Of a DNA stretch of 43,560 nt, positions 33,858 to 42,384 are shown one piece after another (the stretch's first letter is position 1; each line of letters opens with the position of its first letter). Source of the stretch: an uncultured Acidobacteriota bacterium (lineage in GTDB: Bacteria > Acidobacteriota > Blastocatellia > Pyrinomonadales > Pyrinomonadaceae). Below the pieces are notes generated by a model. It did no database searches. It had not been told where the DNA came from and worked only from the letters and a program-made list of their open reading frames with translations. Made by a program: the position numbers and the translations under genes. The stretch is from contig CADEGD010000017.1 in assembly GCA_902826795.1 (NCBI GenBank), positions 32,902 to 76,461 of the forward strand, given 5' to 3'.

Positions 33858-34517
33858 ATGTTGGCAAAAGAAACCGTCGATTTCCTCAAGAAGCTCGAAA
33901 AGAACAATGACCGCGATTGGTTCAACGCGAACAAAGACGTGTTCGTGAAGGCCAACGACAACGTCATCGCCGTCACAGGTGATCTCATCGGCCGCATCTC
34001 AAAATTCGACCCGGCCGTCGTCGGCATCGATCCGAAGTCGTGCGTTTTCCGCATCTATCGCGACGTGCGGTTTTCAAAGGACAAGAGCCCGTATAAGACC
34101 AACCTAGGGGCGTTCATCGCACCCGGCGGAAAGAAGGCGATGCTGCCCGGTTACTACTTTCACGTTCAACCAAAGATGTTCTTCTCCGCCGCCGGCAAAC
34201 ATATGCCTGACGCGACTGAACTCTTAAAGATCCGAAACTACATCGCCGATAACACAAAAGAATTCCTCAAGATCGTCGAGTCCAAGAAATTCGCCGACCG
34301 ATTCGGCAGCTTTCACGACGGCGACAAGCTCACCAAACCGCCAAAAGGCTTCGACGACGACCACGCCGCCATCGAATACCTTAAACTGAAGTCCTTCACA
34401 GTCGGCGAAGAGTTTCCCGAGAAGGATGTGCTTTCGAAAGACTATCCAAAATTGCTCGCTGATAGTTTCAAAACCGCTTATCCGCTGGTCGAATTTCTCA
34501 GGACAGCGCTGAAGTAG
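33858..34517 (+). CDS. DUF2461 family protein
   Basis: 219 residues. TVDFLKKLEKNNDRDWFNANKD (7-28), FRIYRDVRFSKDKSPYKTNLGAFIAPGGKK (about 63-92) and GYYFHVQP are the hallmark pieces of DUF2461 (TIGR02453). Soluble, function unknown. Its stop is followed by the hairpin at 34540-34579. Confidence 0.92.
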   Translation: MLAKETVDFLKKLEKNNDRDWFNANKDVFVKANDNVIAVTGDLIGRISKFDPAVVGIDPKSCVFRIYRDVRFSKDKSPYKTNLGAFIAPGGKKAMLPGYYFHVQPKMFFSAAGKHMPDATELLKIRNYIADNTKEFLKIVESKKFADRFGSFHDGDKLTKPPKGFDDDHAAIEYLKLKSFTVGEEFPEKDVLSKDYPKLLADSFKTAYPLVEFLRTALK

Positions 34518-34539
34518 AACTTTCAACTGATACCTGCCT

Positions 34540-34579
34540 AACTAGTAACTGTTAGGAAAGTGCCTAACAGTTACTAGTT
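34540..34579. terminator. Perfect 17-bp hairpin between convergent genes
   Basis: AACTAGTAACTGTTAGG (34540-34556) and its exact complement (34563-34579) with loop AAAGTG. No long U-run on either strand, so termination may be weak, but the position between two convergent gene ends fits a bidirectional terminator. Confidence 0.5.
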
Positions 34580-34603
34580 TCGGAGTTGTCAGTTTGCAGT
34601 TTT

Positions 34604-35176
34604 CTAGTGACACCTCGAATACGACTCCTTTAGCACTTCGGCGATCGAATTATCCAACTGCTTTGCGTCCGTCAACACGAACATATGCGAGATCCGCGGC
34701 ATCGGGCCGGAGAGTTTCGCCTTCTCGATCCGGTCGTCGAACGGGCGGTTGCCGAGGTCGAGGCCGATGCGGAGTTCCTTCGGCTTGATGTTGATCGCCG
34801 CGAACTCGCGGTTGTTTAGTATCGAAATATACGTCTTCTTAGGAAGCACGGTCGATGTAGGGAAGTGTTTGCTGATGAATTCCAGGAATGCCTCATACAG
34901 CGGTTTCATCTCCGTCGCCTTTGCGAACTGTGCATCGAGTAAATTGTCGGCGCTTTGATAGACCGGCTTACCGCCGTTCGCGTGAATGCCGGCAAGCAGC
35001 GATGCGTTCATATGTCCGAAGCTGTGCTCGGACTTGAGCCACGCGATCACCTCGTTTCGCTTCTTGCTGCCGAAACCGCTGATAGCCTTCATCCACGCCG
35101 CAAGGTCGCTGCCCGTCGAAGCCTTCAACCCGTCCATGAATTCCTTCTCAAACTCACCCGATGTTTTCTGTGCCAT
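34604..35176 (-). CDS. DUF4287 / DUF5655 protein
   Basis: 190 residues from the ATG at 35176. The first ~70 residues (SGSDLAAWMKAISGFGSKKRNEVIAWLKSEHSFGHMNA) are DUF4287, and the rest (LYEAFLEFISKHFPTSTVLPKKTYISIL, FAAINIKPKELRIGLDLG, HMFVLTDAKQLD) is DUF5655, a common pairing. Function unknown. The open frame runs up to 35347, but the extra part is Arg-rich antisense of the neighbour and is rejected. GGAGG lies inside the last codons of the DUF1761 gene, 2 bp separate the two, so they are translationally coupled. Confidence 0.88.
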   Translation of the reverse strand: MAQKTSGEFEKEFMDGLKASTGSDLAAWMKAISGFGSKKRNEVIAWLKSEHSFGHMNASLLAGIHANGGKPVYQSADNLLDAQFAKATEMKPLYEAFLEFISKHFPTSTVLPKKTYISILNNREFAAINIKPKELRIGLDLGNRPFDDRIEKAKLSGPMPRISHMFVLTDAKQLDNSIAEVLKESYSRCH

Positions 35177-35178
35177 CT

Positions 35179-35583
35179 TTACCTCCACACTCCCAAAATG
35201 AAGCCGATCACCGCGAAGTAAACCATCACGTAACCGCAGTTGATCGCGACGTAACGGAACGTTCGCTGTTCGAAAAGAGCGATGATGATGAACATCGCGA
35301 CGACCCACAACGCCGCCAGCATCGCCGCTCCGATGCCCCATTGCCACGTCGTTCCGGGAGCGCCCAGGAAGAACGCTAAGTTATATGAAACGAGCCATGC
35401 GAGCAGGAATGTCAGCCCGAACGTCTTCGCCGGATTCACCTTCGCCAACTGTTCGTCGCTCAAGCCTGTCTCGGCCTGCCAGGGCTTTTGAAACAGCATC
35501 GGCGACCACCAGATAAAGCCGATGACCAAACTCATCACCGCACAAACGAGGACCGCAATGTGATTGATGTAAAGATTCTCCAT
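35179..35583 (-). CDS. DUF1761 membrane protein
   Basis: 134 residues with four membrane helices (about 5-25, 53-73, 82-102, 110-132). The first holds GFIWWSPMLFQKPWQAETGLSDEQL, the typical DUF1761 loop. Inner-membrane protein of unknown role. Directly upstream of, and coupled to, the DUF4287/DUF5655 gene. Confidence 0.88.
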   Translation of the reverse strand: MENLYINHIAVLVCAVMSLVIGFIWWSPMLFQKPWQAETGLSDEQLAKVNPAKTFGLTFLLAWLVSYNLAFFLGAPGTTWQWGIGAAMLAALWVVAMFIIIALFEQRTFRYVAINCGYVMVYFAVIGFILGVWR

Positions 35584-35635
35584 ATCGGCTAAAGCATAGC
35601 CGCGACGGAGTTCGACGTATTGGAAAAAATTTACC

Positions 35636-36454
35636 TTATCCGACCGGGACGTAGTTCTGATAATTCGTGTGGATCTTGGAATACTGTTCGGGCGTGAAGC
35701 CGGAGAAATGTTTGAAGTCGTGGATGAAATGGGCTTGGTCGTAGAAACCGCAGTCCCCGGCGATCGTGCCCCAATCGATCTCGGCCGATGCGTCGATCGT
35801 TCGTACCGCTTTCTGAAACCGCATGATCTTTAGGTACGCCTTCGGGGTAACTCCGATCTGCTTTCGAAACATCTCGGTAAAATGCTTTTGCGAATAACCG
35901 ATCTGCTCGTTCATTCGGCGGATGCTCAATACGTCCGGGCGTTCGATCATCTCGCCGACCGCGAAGGACACGCAAGGATTCAACTCCAGCGTTGAACGAA
36001 ACTTCCGCAGCAGAAAATCTTCGACCATCAAGAATCGCCGGTCGACATTTTTCTCCGCCAATAGCCGTTCGCGCAGATTCCCGAAATCGCTGCCCCACAA
36101 AAGATCGGCATCCACGACACTGTCGCGTATCTCATCCATAGGAAACGGAAAGAACGGCGCGGACATTCCCTTCTTGAACGCGATCACCATCATCGCCGCT
36201 CCGTTGCCCGAAGGTATCGTGATCGGCTCGGTTCGCAACCCCGAAGCCCAAACGTGGTTGCACGCCTGTATCTCCCTTAGGCTCTGATTGTCGTAGATAT
36301 ACTGCGGCGTGTCGTGAAAGTCGATGAGTATCTCGGTGTCGCCGTTGGGCAGGAATCGATCGACAGTGTGAGCGTGTTCGACGCGTTCGAAATAGATGAA
36401 CACGTCGATGAACTGGTTCAGCGGAAATGCGGGAACGTGTACGTTATAGATCAT
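35636..36454 (-). CDS. AraC-family transcriptional regulator
   Basis: About 272 residues from the ATG at 36454; the frame is open to a TTG at 36499 that touches the rpiB stop. The N-terminal ~150 residues (FLPNGDTEILIDFHDTPQYIYDN, GLRTEPITI) are the small-molecule-sensing barrel seen in DUF6597-type AraC proteins. The C-terminal double helix-turn-helix reads RRMNEQIGYSQKHFTEMFRKQIGVTPKAYLKIMRFQKAV and DWGTIAGDCGFYDQAHFIHDFKHFSGFTPEQY. Ligand and targets unknown; no operator is evident nearby. Confidence 0.9.
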   Translation of the reverse strand: MIYNVHVPAFPLNQFIDVFIYFERVEHAHTVDRFLPNGDTEILIDFHDTPQYIYDNQSLREIQACNHVWASGLRTEPITIPSGNGAAMMVIAFKKGMSAPFFPFPMDEIRDSVVDADLLWGSDFGNLRERLLAEKNVDRRFLMVEDFLLRKFRSTLELNPCVSFAVGEMIERPDVLSIRRMNEQIGYSQKHFTEMFRKQIGVTPKAYLKIMRFQKAVRTIDASAEIDWGTIAGDCGFYDQAHFIHDFKHFSGFTPEQYSKIHTNYQNYVPVG

Positions 36455-36499
36455 TGCAAACGCCTGAGCATCATACGCCCGAGCGTCCGCGCAAAGCAA

Positions 36500-36955
36500 C
36501 TATTTGAAGTCCGCGTCTTCCAGGCCTTTGATCTTGTCGACGCGACGTCCGTGTCGGCCGCCCTCGAAATCCGACTCAAAGAAAGCCTTGACAACATCAG
36601 CTGACTGATTTTCCGTCAGGAACCGTGCCGGCAGCGAAAGTATGTTCGCGTCGTTGTGCTGACGGGCAAGTGACGCGATCTCGGGCGACCATGCGACGGC
36701 CGCTCGCACTCCCTTTACCTTGTTCGCCGCGATCGCCATGCCGGTTCCCGATCCGCACACGAGCAGGCCCTGTTCGTATTCTCCGTTTGAAACACTCTCG
36801 GCAACCTTCTGTGCATAGTCCGGATAATCGACGCTCTCCGGCGTCATCGTGCCCATATCTTCGTATTCGATCCCGAGGTCATCGAGCGTTTTTTTGATCT
36901 TCTCCTTCTCTTCAAACCCCGCGTGATCAGCGCCGAGAGCAATTTTTTTGACCAT
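36500..36955 (-). CDS. rpiB: Ribose-5-phosphate isomerase B
   Basis: 151 residues from the ATG at 36955. Interconverts ribose-5-phosphate and ribulose-5-phosphate in the pentose phosphate pathway. GADHAGF (Asp10, His11) and LLVCGSGTGMAIAANK (Cys67, catalytic) are intact, as is ARQHNDANILSLPAR. A start three codons upstream (36964) is possible. Followed at 45 bp by the AraC regulator gene. Divergent from the protease-TPR gene. Confidence 0.95.
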   Translation of the reverse strand: MVKKIALGADHAGFEEKEKIKKTLDDLGIEYEDMGTMTPESVDYPDYAQKVAESVSNGEYEQGLLVCGSGTGMAIAANKVKGVRAAVAWSPEIASLARQHNDANILSLPARFLTENQSADVVKAFFESDFEGGRHGRRVDKIKGLEDADFK

Positions 36956-37006
36956 ACCCAGCATTTTAGCGTGTAATGCCTGAGTTGCGCTAACGGTTCT
37001 ATTTCG

Positions 37007-37035
37007 TTGTTTGCCGTCGCGTTAAACTCTATAAT
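37007..37035 (+). promoter_or_regulatory. Sigma-70 type promoter
   Basis: -35 TTGTTT (37007-37012), 17-bp spacer, perfect -10 TATAAT (37030-37035). It would give a very short leader (~15 nt) for the protease-TPR gene at 37057. Confidence 0.5.
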
Positions 37036-37056
37036 TATTGAAGTACGCCTTTCCTG

Positions 37057-38481
37057 ATGAGGACGCTTTTTCTACTTCACGTCATGATCCTTCTGCTGTT
37101 TGCTACGTCGCAAGCGCAGGAGTTTTTGCCTGAACTGGTAAAGCGTGTAAAACCCTCGTCTGTCTCGATAGAAACATTTAATACCCGCGGCGAGACCGTC
37201 TCTCGCGGCAGCGGATTCTTCATCGCCAACGACCGGATAATCACCAACCGCCACGTCATCGAGCGGTCGAATCGTGTCGTAGTAACACTCGTCGACGGCA
37301 AGAAATTTGTAGCTAAAGGCGTGCTCGCGGTAGATGGCGAAGGTGATCTGGCGTTGCTACAAGTCGAGGTACCAACCGGACTCGCGCGGCCGTTGCCGAT
37401 CGTCGCCCGCGTGCCGCAGGAGGGCGAATCGATCGTCGTGATCGGCAATCCGTTCGGGCTGGAGGGAAGCGTCTCAGACGGCATCGTTTCCGCCGTTCGC
37501 GAGATCTCAGGCTACGGCAAGATCATCCAGATCACCGCGCCGATCTCCCCGGGTTCATCGGGTTCGCCGGTCGTGAACATGTACGGCCAAGTTGTCGGGG
37601 TCGCGACGCTTCAGGCTGCCGAGGGCCAGAGTCTGAATTTTGCCGTACCAGCGCAGCGTATCTCGCAGCTAAAGGTAAATGAGCTGCAGACCGTGGCGGC
37701 ACTCTCGGCGGATAGCCAGCGAAACAAGCGCGCCAACGCAGAGCGTTCTTACTCGCAAGGAGTAGCGCAACTGTCTCGCGACGATTATGCGCGTGCATTG
37801 CCTTTCTTTGAAAAAGCGGCAGAGCTTGATTCCAACTACGCCGAAGCATGGTATCAAGCGGGCTTTACTTACGGAGCTCTCGGCCGTCATCAAGACGCGT
37901 TGAAGGCCTCGAAACAGGCCGCAAAGCTTCGTCCCGAATGGCCCGAGACCTTCGTCAACATCGGCGCGTCCAGCTTTGCTCTTGGCGATTTCAAAGAGGC
38001 GTCAGAGGCGTACAAGACGGCGATTCGCCTGGACGATGATAACCCGGATATCCAGTACGCTTACGGGCTGACGCTCAACAAGCTGAGCAAGCCCGACGAG
38101 GAGATACTCGCTTATCGACGAGCCGTTGCGTTGAAACCCGATCACGCGAACGCTTTAGAAAAGCTCGGGCAAGCGTACTTTAAAAAGAAACGCTGGGCAG
38201 AGGCGATCGCAACATTCGATCAGCTGCTGATCTACAAACCCGAGGCGAAGAACTACAACTTTCTCGGTGAGAGCTATTTCGAAACAGAAAAATACGAGGA
38301 GGCTTTGACCGCCTTCAATAACGCCGTCGGTTACGACGCCGATCTCGACCAAGCACGCTACAACCTCGGCCGTACTTACGTAAAACTCAAGAATCCCGCG
38401 ATGGCACAGGTCCAATACGAGATACTTCGCAATTCCCGAAGCGACTGGGCCGATCGGCTTCTGGTCATCATCAATCCCTAA
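37057..38481 (+). CDS. Secreted trypsin-like serine protease fused to TPR repeats
   Basis: 474 residues. Signal peptide (about 1-20, cleavage after SQA), then an S1C (DegP-like) protease domain with His66 in TNRHVI, Asp97 in GDLALL and Ser168 in PGSSGSPV, followed by NFAVPA. No PDZ domain follows. Instead residues about 230-470 hold about six TPR repeats (A-E-x-x-Y-x-x-G-x-A, PDNA-type turns such as ALPFFEKAAELDSNYAEAW). Probably a periplasmic protease whose TPRs recruit a partner or substrate. Start codon follows a short leader with a weak ribosome-binding site. Confidence 0.92.
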   Translation: MRTLFLLHVMILLLFATSQAQEFLPELVKRVKPSSVSIETFNTRGETVSRGSGFFIANDRIITNRHVIERSNRVVVTLVDGKKFVAKGVLAVDGEGDLALLQVEVPTGLARPLPIVARVPQEGESIVVIGNPFGLEGSVSDGIVSAVREISGYGKIIQITAPISPGSSGSPVVNMYGQVVGVATLQAAEGQSLNFAVPAQRISQLKVNELQTVAALSADSQRNKRANAERSYSQGVAQLSRDDYARALPFFEKAAELDSNYAEAWYQAGFTYGALGRHQDALKASKQAAKLRPEWPETFVNIGASSFALGDFKEASEAYKTAIRLDDDNPDIQYAYGLTLNKLSKPDEEILAYRRAVALKPDHANALEKLGQAYFKKKRWAEAIATFDQLLIYKPEAKNYNFLGESYFETEKYEEALTAFNNAVGYDADLDQARYNLGRTYVKLKNPAMAQVQYEILRNSRSDWADRLLVIINP

Positions 38482-38486
38482 TCAAG

Positions 38487-38522
38487 CTGACAATTTTCGT
38501 CATGGATGACTTTTATTGTCAG
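38487..38522 (+). terminator. Hairpin after the protease-TPR gene
   Basis: CTGACAAT / ATTGTCAG stem with an inner GTCAT-GG-ATGAC stem, five bases after the stop, followed by TTCTTGTC. Imperfect as a terminator because the T-run is broken. Confidence 0.45.
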
Positions 38523-38639
38523 TTCTTGTCGTGTATCAGAGCGAGACAAAATCCGCGATCTACGGTTCTTCCGCACTTAATTTCTGTCAGCCTGACCGAA
38601 ATTAGCCGCTCTTTACGCGAATAATCGATGCAAAGAAAG

Positions 38640-38653
38640 GGCACAGTTTTTGC
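38640..38653 (+). promoter_or_regulatory. Sigma-54-like (-24/-12) promoter
   Basis: GGCAC (38640-38644), five bases, TTGC (38650-38653): the spacing of the RpoN consensus TGGCAC-N5-TTGC, with G in place of the first T. About 70 bp upstream of the kinase gene in the 240-bp gap. If used, it would place the two-component pair under an enhancer-binding activator; none is seen here. Confidence 0.4.
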
Positions 38654-38721
38654 GATGGTGCGGAGTGATCCTTAGGATCGAAACGCACTAAACCGAAAGC
38701 CTGCGACAGTCGCTTCCACCT

Positions 38722-40098
38722 ATGCAGCTTCAACAAACCCTCTCGGGCCTCGTACCAAAAATTCCACTTGACCAACTTACCGATAAGGGTCTTCTTGAAC
38801 AAGAGAAGATCCTGATCGTCGATGACTCGGCGGTTGTTCGCCGAAGCTTGATCAAGGCGTTGTCTGCTTACGATTGTTACGAAGCCGAGACTGTTCTTGA
38901 GGCGTTTGAATGTCTTAGAGCGGCCGAATTCGCATTAGTCGTTACGGACATAATAATGCCCGGTCTCTCGGGCATCGAATTGCTGCGCAAGGTTATCGAC
39001 GTTTATCCGCGAACGGCGGTGATCGTCGTATCGGGCGTTGATCGTCCGCAACGAGCGCTCGATGCGGTGCGGCTAGGCGCGTTCGACTATCTCATTAAAC
39101 CCTGCGACAACGAGGTGGTCCAGCTTACCGTTTCCCGCGCTCTTGAACATCGCAGCCTCCTGATGAACGCCAAGCAGTATAAGGCGGACCTTGAGGCGCG
39201 TAATGAAGAGCTGATTCGTGGTAAGCAGCAGTTGCAACGTCTACAGGCGCAGATCGTTCAAAACGAGAAGATGGCCTCGATCGGCCAACTCGCGGCCGGC
39301 ATCGCTCACGAACTCAATAACCCCGTCGGATTTTTATACGGCAACCTCGACCTGTTGAGCGGTTGCGTCGGCGACCTCGCACGCGTAGTGCGGTTTTATG
39401 AACACGCGCCGCTTCCAGACGAAGTTGCTCAGGCTGCAGATTCGCTCAAGAAAGACATCGGGTACGCGAGAACAATGTCCGATCTCGACTCGATCATCGC
39501 GGACTGCCGCGAAGGTGCCGAACGCGTTCGCGACATCGTTCAGAACCTTCGAACTTTCTCGCGGCTCGACGAGGCCGAGCTGAAACCGACCGATATTCAC
39601 GAGGGCATCGAATCGACTATCCGCATTCTTTCTCGTTACTTCAGCGGCGGAAAGGTCGATCTCGTACGCGATTTTGGTGATGTGCCCCTTATCGAAGCAT
39701 TCACCGCAAAGCTCAACCAGGTCTGGATGAACCTTCTTGTGAATGCGGCGCAAGCGATAGGGCCGAACGCCGGAACAGTTACCATTCGCACCCGCTATGC
39801 CGACGATCGCGTTCAAGTTCAGGTAAGCGACACGGGCTGCGGCATCGACCCGGAGGTGGCGGGGCGAATTTTCGATCCATTCTTTACGACCAAATCTGTC
39901 GGCGAGGGAACGGGCCTCGGCCTGTCGATCTCGTTCGGCATTATTCAAGATCACGGGGGAACGATCAAGGCAGATTCTAAACCAGGGGTAGGGACGACGT
40001 TTACGGTGGAGCTTCTTCAAAGGCTTCCGGAAAGGCGCGAATCGATCCCGCACTCTCACACTAATTCAGAGGTAGAAGTATATGCATTCAGCTTATAA
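38722..40098 (+). CDS. Hybrid receiver-histidine kinase
   Basis: 458 residues. An N-terminal receiver domain (about 28-145) has the acidic pair VDD, phosphoacceptor Asp76 in VVTDIIMPG and Lys126 in LIKP. A coiled coil (about 150-183) leads to a HisKA domain with His196 in [12 protein letters not shown], then a HATPase domain with N-box [14 protein letters not shown]1 DTGCGID, F-box FDPFFTTK and G2 GTGLGLS. No membrane segment, so a cytoplasmic kinase that is itself fed by phosphotransfer. Overlaps the next gene by 17 bp, so the two are co-expressed and form a signalling chain. Confidence 0.93.
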   Translation: MQLQQTLSGLVPKIPLDQLTDKGLLEQEKILIVDDSAVVRRSLIKALSAYDCYEAETVLEAFECLRAAEFALVVTDIIMPGLSGIELLRKVIDVYPRTAVIVVSGVDRPQRALDAVRLGAFDYLIKPCDNEVVQLTVSRALEHRSLLMNAKQYKADLEARNEELIRGKQQLQRLQAQIVQNEKMASIGQLAAGIAHELNNPVGFLYGNLDLLSGCVGDLARVVRFYEHAPLPDEVAQAADSLKKDIGYARTMSDLDSIIADCREGAERVRDIVQNLRTFSRLDEAELKPTDIHEGIESTIRILSRYFSGGKVDLVRDFGDVPLIEAFTAKLNQVWMNLLVNAAQAIGPNAGTVTIRTRYADDRVQVQVSDTGCGIDPEVAGRIFDPFFTTKSVGEGTGLGLSISFGIIQDHGGTIKADSKPGVGTTFTVELLQRLPERRESIPHSHTNSEVEVYAFSL

Positions 40099-41110
40099 GA
40101 TACTTTGCGTCGATGACGAAACCGCGAACACACGCCTGTTGGAAAGGCTATTTCGCGACTCCTACGAAGTTTTCACGGCGTCGAGCGGGACGGAGGCGCT
40201 TGAACTTCTCTCGGTACATGACGTGGCCGTCATCATCTCTGATCAACGCATGCCCGGATTGGCCGGGATCGATTTTCTCAAGCAGGCTGCCGAAATGCGG
40301 CCGCAAACAGTTCGCATAATGCTTACCGGATACACCGATGCGGGAACCCTTGTCGAGGCGATAAATTCCGGCGTCGTCTATAAATACGTAACCAAGCCTT
40401 GGGCAAATGAAGAGCTTGCTGCGACCGTCAAGCGTTCTCTGCAGCACTATGAGACCATGAAGGCGCAGAGGCAGCTGCAACTCCAGAACGAGCGTTTGCA
40501 AGAGTCACTGAAATCGACGCGCGATGCATTTATCGAGGTTTTGATGCAGCGGCTCGATGCTAAAAATCCGCTTGCCCGAGGCCACGCCGAGCGGGTCCGC
40601 GATCTATCTTCGGCGATCGGCGAGGCGATGAATCTTGAACGGTCGGAGATCGAGAAGTTGGCTCTCGCGGCATATCTTCACGAGACGCCGTTAACCGGGC
40701 TTGCAAGTGAAACTCTCGACCAACATACCGACTTTAGCGACAGAGACTATCGTTTCATCGAAAGTTGTTTTGAGGACGGGCTCGACCTCTTTGAGCGGGT
40801 TCGAGATCTGAATGAGGTTGCGTCGATCTTGCGTTTTCAGTTTGAGCACTTTGACGGCTCAGGCCAGCCTCGCGGATTTGCTCATGAACAGATTCCCCTC
40901 AATTCCAGGATATTGTCGGTCGCGAACGCTTTCGACTCGCTTACGGGCGGCGCAAAACAAGCTTCGTCGGATGAAGCTTTGCAACGTATCGCCGCAAATG
41001 CCGGTCGTCACTATGATCCTGATGTTGTGAGTGCTTTGTGTACGATAGCTCTGCAAAGCCTCGAAGGCGAAGAGGTTTTTGAGCTCGACATGGACCTTAT
41101 CGCCGCATAA
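40082..41110 (+). CDS. Response regulator with degenerate HD-GYP domain
   Basis: 342 residues. Receiver (about 6-122) with Asp54 in ISDQRMPG and Lys105 in VTKPW. A coiled coil (126-150) joins it to an HD-GYP-like output (about 155-330). First His168 in GHAERV is present, but HDIGK is changed to HETPL (200-204), the HHE motif reads QFE (253-255), and GYP is GQP (261-263), while DGSG and IPLNSRILSVANAFDSLT remain. The metal ligands needed for c-di-GMP hydrolysis are therefore mostly lost. Likely an inactive binder of c-di-GMP or a protein partner. Partner kinase overlaps upstream. Confidence 0.9.
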   Translation: MHSAYKILCVDDETANTRLLERLFRDSYEVFTASSGTEALELLSVHDVAVIISDQRMPGLAGIDFLKQAAEMRPQTVRIMLTGYTDAGTLVEAINSGVVYKYVTKPWANEELAATVKRSLQHYETMKAQRQLQLQNERLQESLKSTRDAFIEVLMQRLDAKNPLARGHAERVRDLSSAIGEAMNLERSEIEKLALAAYLHETPLTGLASETLDQHTDFSDRDYRFIESCFEDGLDLFERVRDLNEVASILRFQFEHFDGSGQPRGFAHEQIPLNSRILSVANAFDSLTGGAKQASSDEALQRIAANAGRHYDPDVVSALCTIALQSLEGEEVFELDMDLIAA

Positions 41111-41134
41111 ATTTACCTTTCCGAATTTCTATTC

Positions 41135-41163
41135 AAAAGGGCCGTAGTTTTCGGCTCTTTTTT
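41135..41163 (+). terminator. Rho-independent terminator after the two-component genes
   Basis: AAAAGGGCCG / CGGCTCTTTT stem (one G-U pair), loop TAGTTTT, followed by TTTTTC; 25 bp after the stop of the response regulator gene. Confidence 0.8.
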
Positions 41164-41220
41164 CTTTGTTCCGGAACCTCTGCGAAAATTAATGCGTACT
41201 TTCGGTCGGAGTTCAGCAAT

Positions 41221-41742
41221 ATGAAATTCGACCTTGAGCGTTCTATCGAGGTCCTTGCAGTTACCCCGGCGACGTTGCGCGCCTTGCTCGGCGATCTTTC
41301 CGTGGATTGGACGGCAAGCAAAGGTGACCGCGACAATTGGGAGCCGTACGACATCATCGGCCATTACATTTACGCCGAAGAGGCCGACTGGATCCCGCGT
41401 GCGAAGGTGATTCTGGCTCAAGCTGACGCTCGCACGTTTCCGCCGTTCGATCGATACGGCCAGTTTGAGCGATCGCATCATGAATCGCTTGCCGAGCGGC
41501 TCGACGAATTCGCCCGCGTCCGCGCCGAAAATATCGAGACCTTGCGCTCGTGGGAATTGGTCGATGAAGAACTCGAACTAAAAGGCGTACACCCCGAGTT
41601 CGGCGAAGTCTCTTTACGCGAACTCATCGCGACATGGGTCGTCCACGACCTCACTCACATCCGCCAGATCGCAACCGTCATGGCAAAACGCTACGACCAA
41701 GCAGTCGGACCTTGGAAAGCCTATTTGTCGATCCTGAACTGA
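41221..41742 (+). CDS. DinB-family protein (second copy)
   Basis: 173 residues. DNWEPYDIIGHYIYAEEADWIPRA (37-60) holds the first His and WVVHDLTHIRQIA the last two of the DinB metal site. Full length, cytoplasmic, helical bundle. Only distantly like the copy at 18808-19362. Thiol transferase or related metal-dependent role is inferred from the fold. Ends 3 bp before the convergent ParE stop. Confidence 0.88.
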   Translation: MKFDLERSIEVLAVTPATLRALLGDLSVDWTASKGDRDNWEPYDIIGHYIYAEEADWIPRAKVILAQADARTFPPFDRYGQFERSHHESLAERLDEFARVRAENIETLRSWELVDEELELKGVHPEFGEVSLRELIATWVVHDLTHIRQIATVMAKRYDQAVGPWKAYLSILN

Positions 41743-41745
41743 GGA

Positions 41746-42069
41746 CTATTCTTTGTCGAGCAGGTCAATCAGGCGTTGTTGACGAGTCGAGCGGACGCGA
41801 AGAACGCTGACTCTGCTGCCTTCGATAGAGAACAAGATCCGATAGACATTCCTTTTCTTTCCGAACAGCAGCTCTCGAACTTCAACATCAAAGGCGGCTG
41901 ATTCAATGCTTATCGGGCATCTGGCTGGCATTGTCCGAAGTGAGGTGATGGATTCACTGCACATCCACAACCAGCGGTCTGCCAGATCAATATCGTGTTC
42001 CATCAGCCAAGTCCTGATCTCGAAGATATCGGCCTTGGCTGATCGTGTCACGACAACCTGGAAGATCAC
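41746..42069 (-). CDS. RelE/ParE-family toxin
   Basis: 107 residues. The ParE fold is seen in VVVTRSAKADIFEIRTWLMEHDIDLADRW (6-34), a helix, and late strands VREL-LFGKKRNVYRILFSIEGSRVSVLRVRSTRQQRL-type with the conserved Arg positions. Either a gyrase poison (ParE) or a ribosome-dependent RNase (RelE). Overlaps the antitoxin gene by 4 bp (ATGA). Antitoxin gene lies upstream, the usual order. Confidence 0.85.
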   Translation of the reverse strand: MIFQVVVTRSAKADIFEIRTWLMEHDIDLADRWLWMCSESITSLRTMPARCPISIESAAFDVEVRELLFGKKRNVYRILFSIEGSRVSVLRVRSTRQQRLIDLLDKE

Positions 42070-42365
42070 TTTTTCGACACCTTTCTCGGTCGATCTTTCA
42101 AAATTTCCGCGAAGAATGACTCGGCGGGCTCAACTTTACCAGCCCTCATTTCTTCTATCGCAGGCCGCAACGCCTCGATCGTTTCGATACGTTCGGTTAC
42201 TTCCAGAAGTCGCTGATAACTTGCGGCGTCCTGAACGACAAGCTCCGCCCGCCCGTTGATCGTGAGAACAACCGGCTTCCCGGACTGCTTTAGCTCTTTT
42301 AAATAGCCCGTCGTATTACGCTTAAAGTTTGAGAGCGAATCTATATCGTTTTTTAGGTCAATCAT
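42066..42365 (-). CDS. Phd/YefM-family antitoxin
   Basis: 99 residues from the ATG at 42365 (a GTG at 42374 is an alternative). The N-terminal Phd fold (LSNFKRNTTGYLKELKQSGKPVVLTINGRAELVVQDAASYQRLLE) binds DNA and normally represses its own operon; the charged C-terminal tail neutralises the toxin. Pairs with the ParE gene. Its promoter must lie in the ~19 bp before larB's stop or a little beyond; no palindrome is obvious. Confidence 0.87.
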   Translation of the reverse strand: MIDLKNDIDSLSNFKRNTTGYLKELKQSGKPVVLTINGRAELVVQDAASYQRLLEVTERIETIEALRPAIEEMRAGKVEPAESFFAEILKDRPRKVSKK

Positions 42366-42384
42366 AACTAACACCTTATCTGCA

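Noticed and set aside
35177..35347. N-terminal extension of the DUF4287/DUF5655 frame
   Set aside because: Covers the DUF1761 gene in another frame and is Arg/His-rich; a good ribosome-binding site precedes the ATG at 35176.
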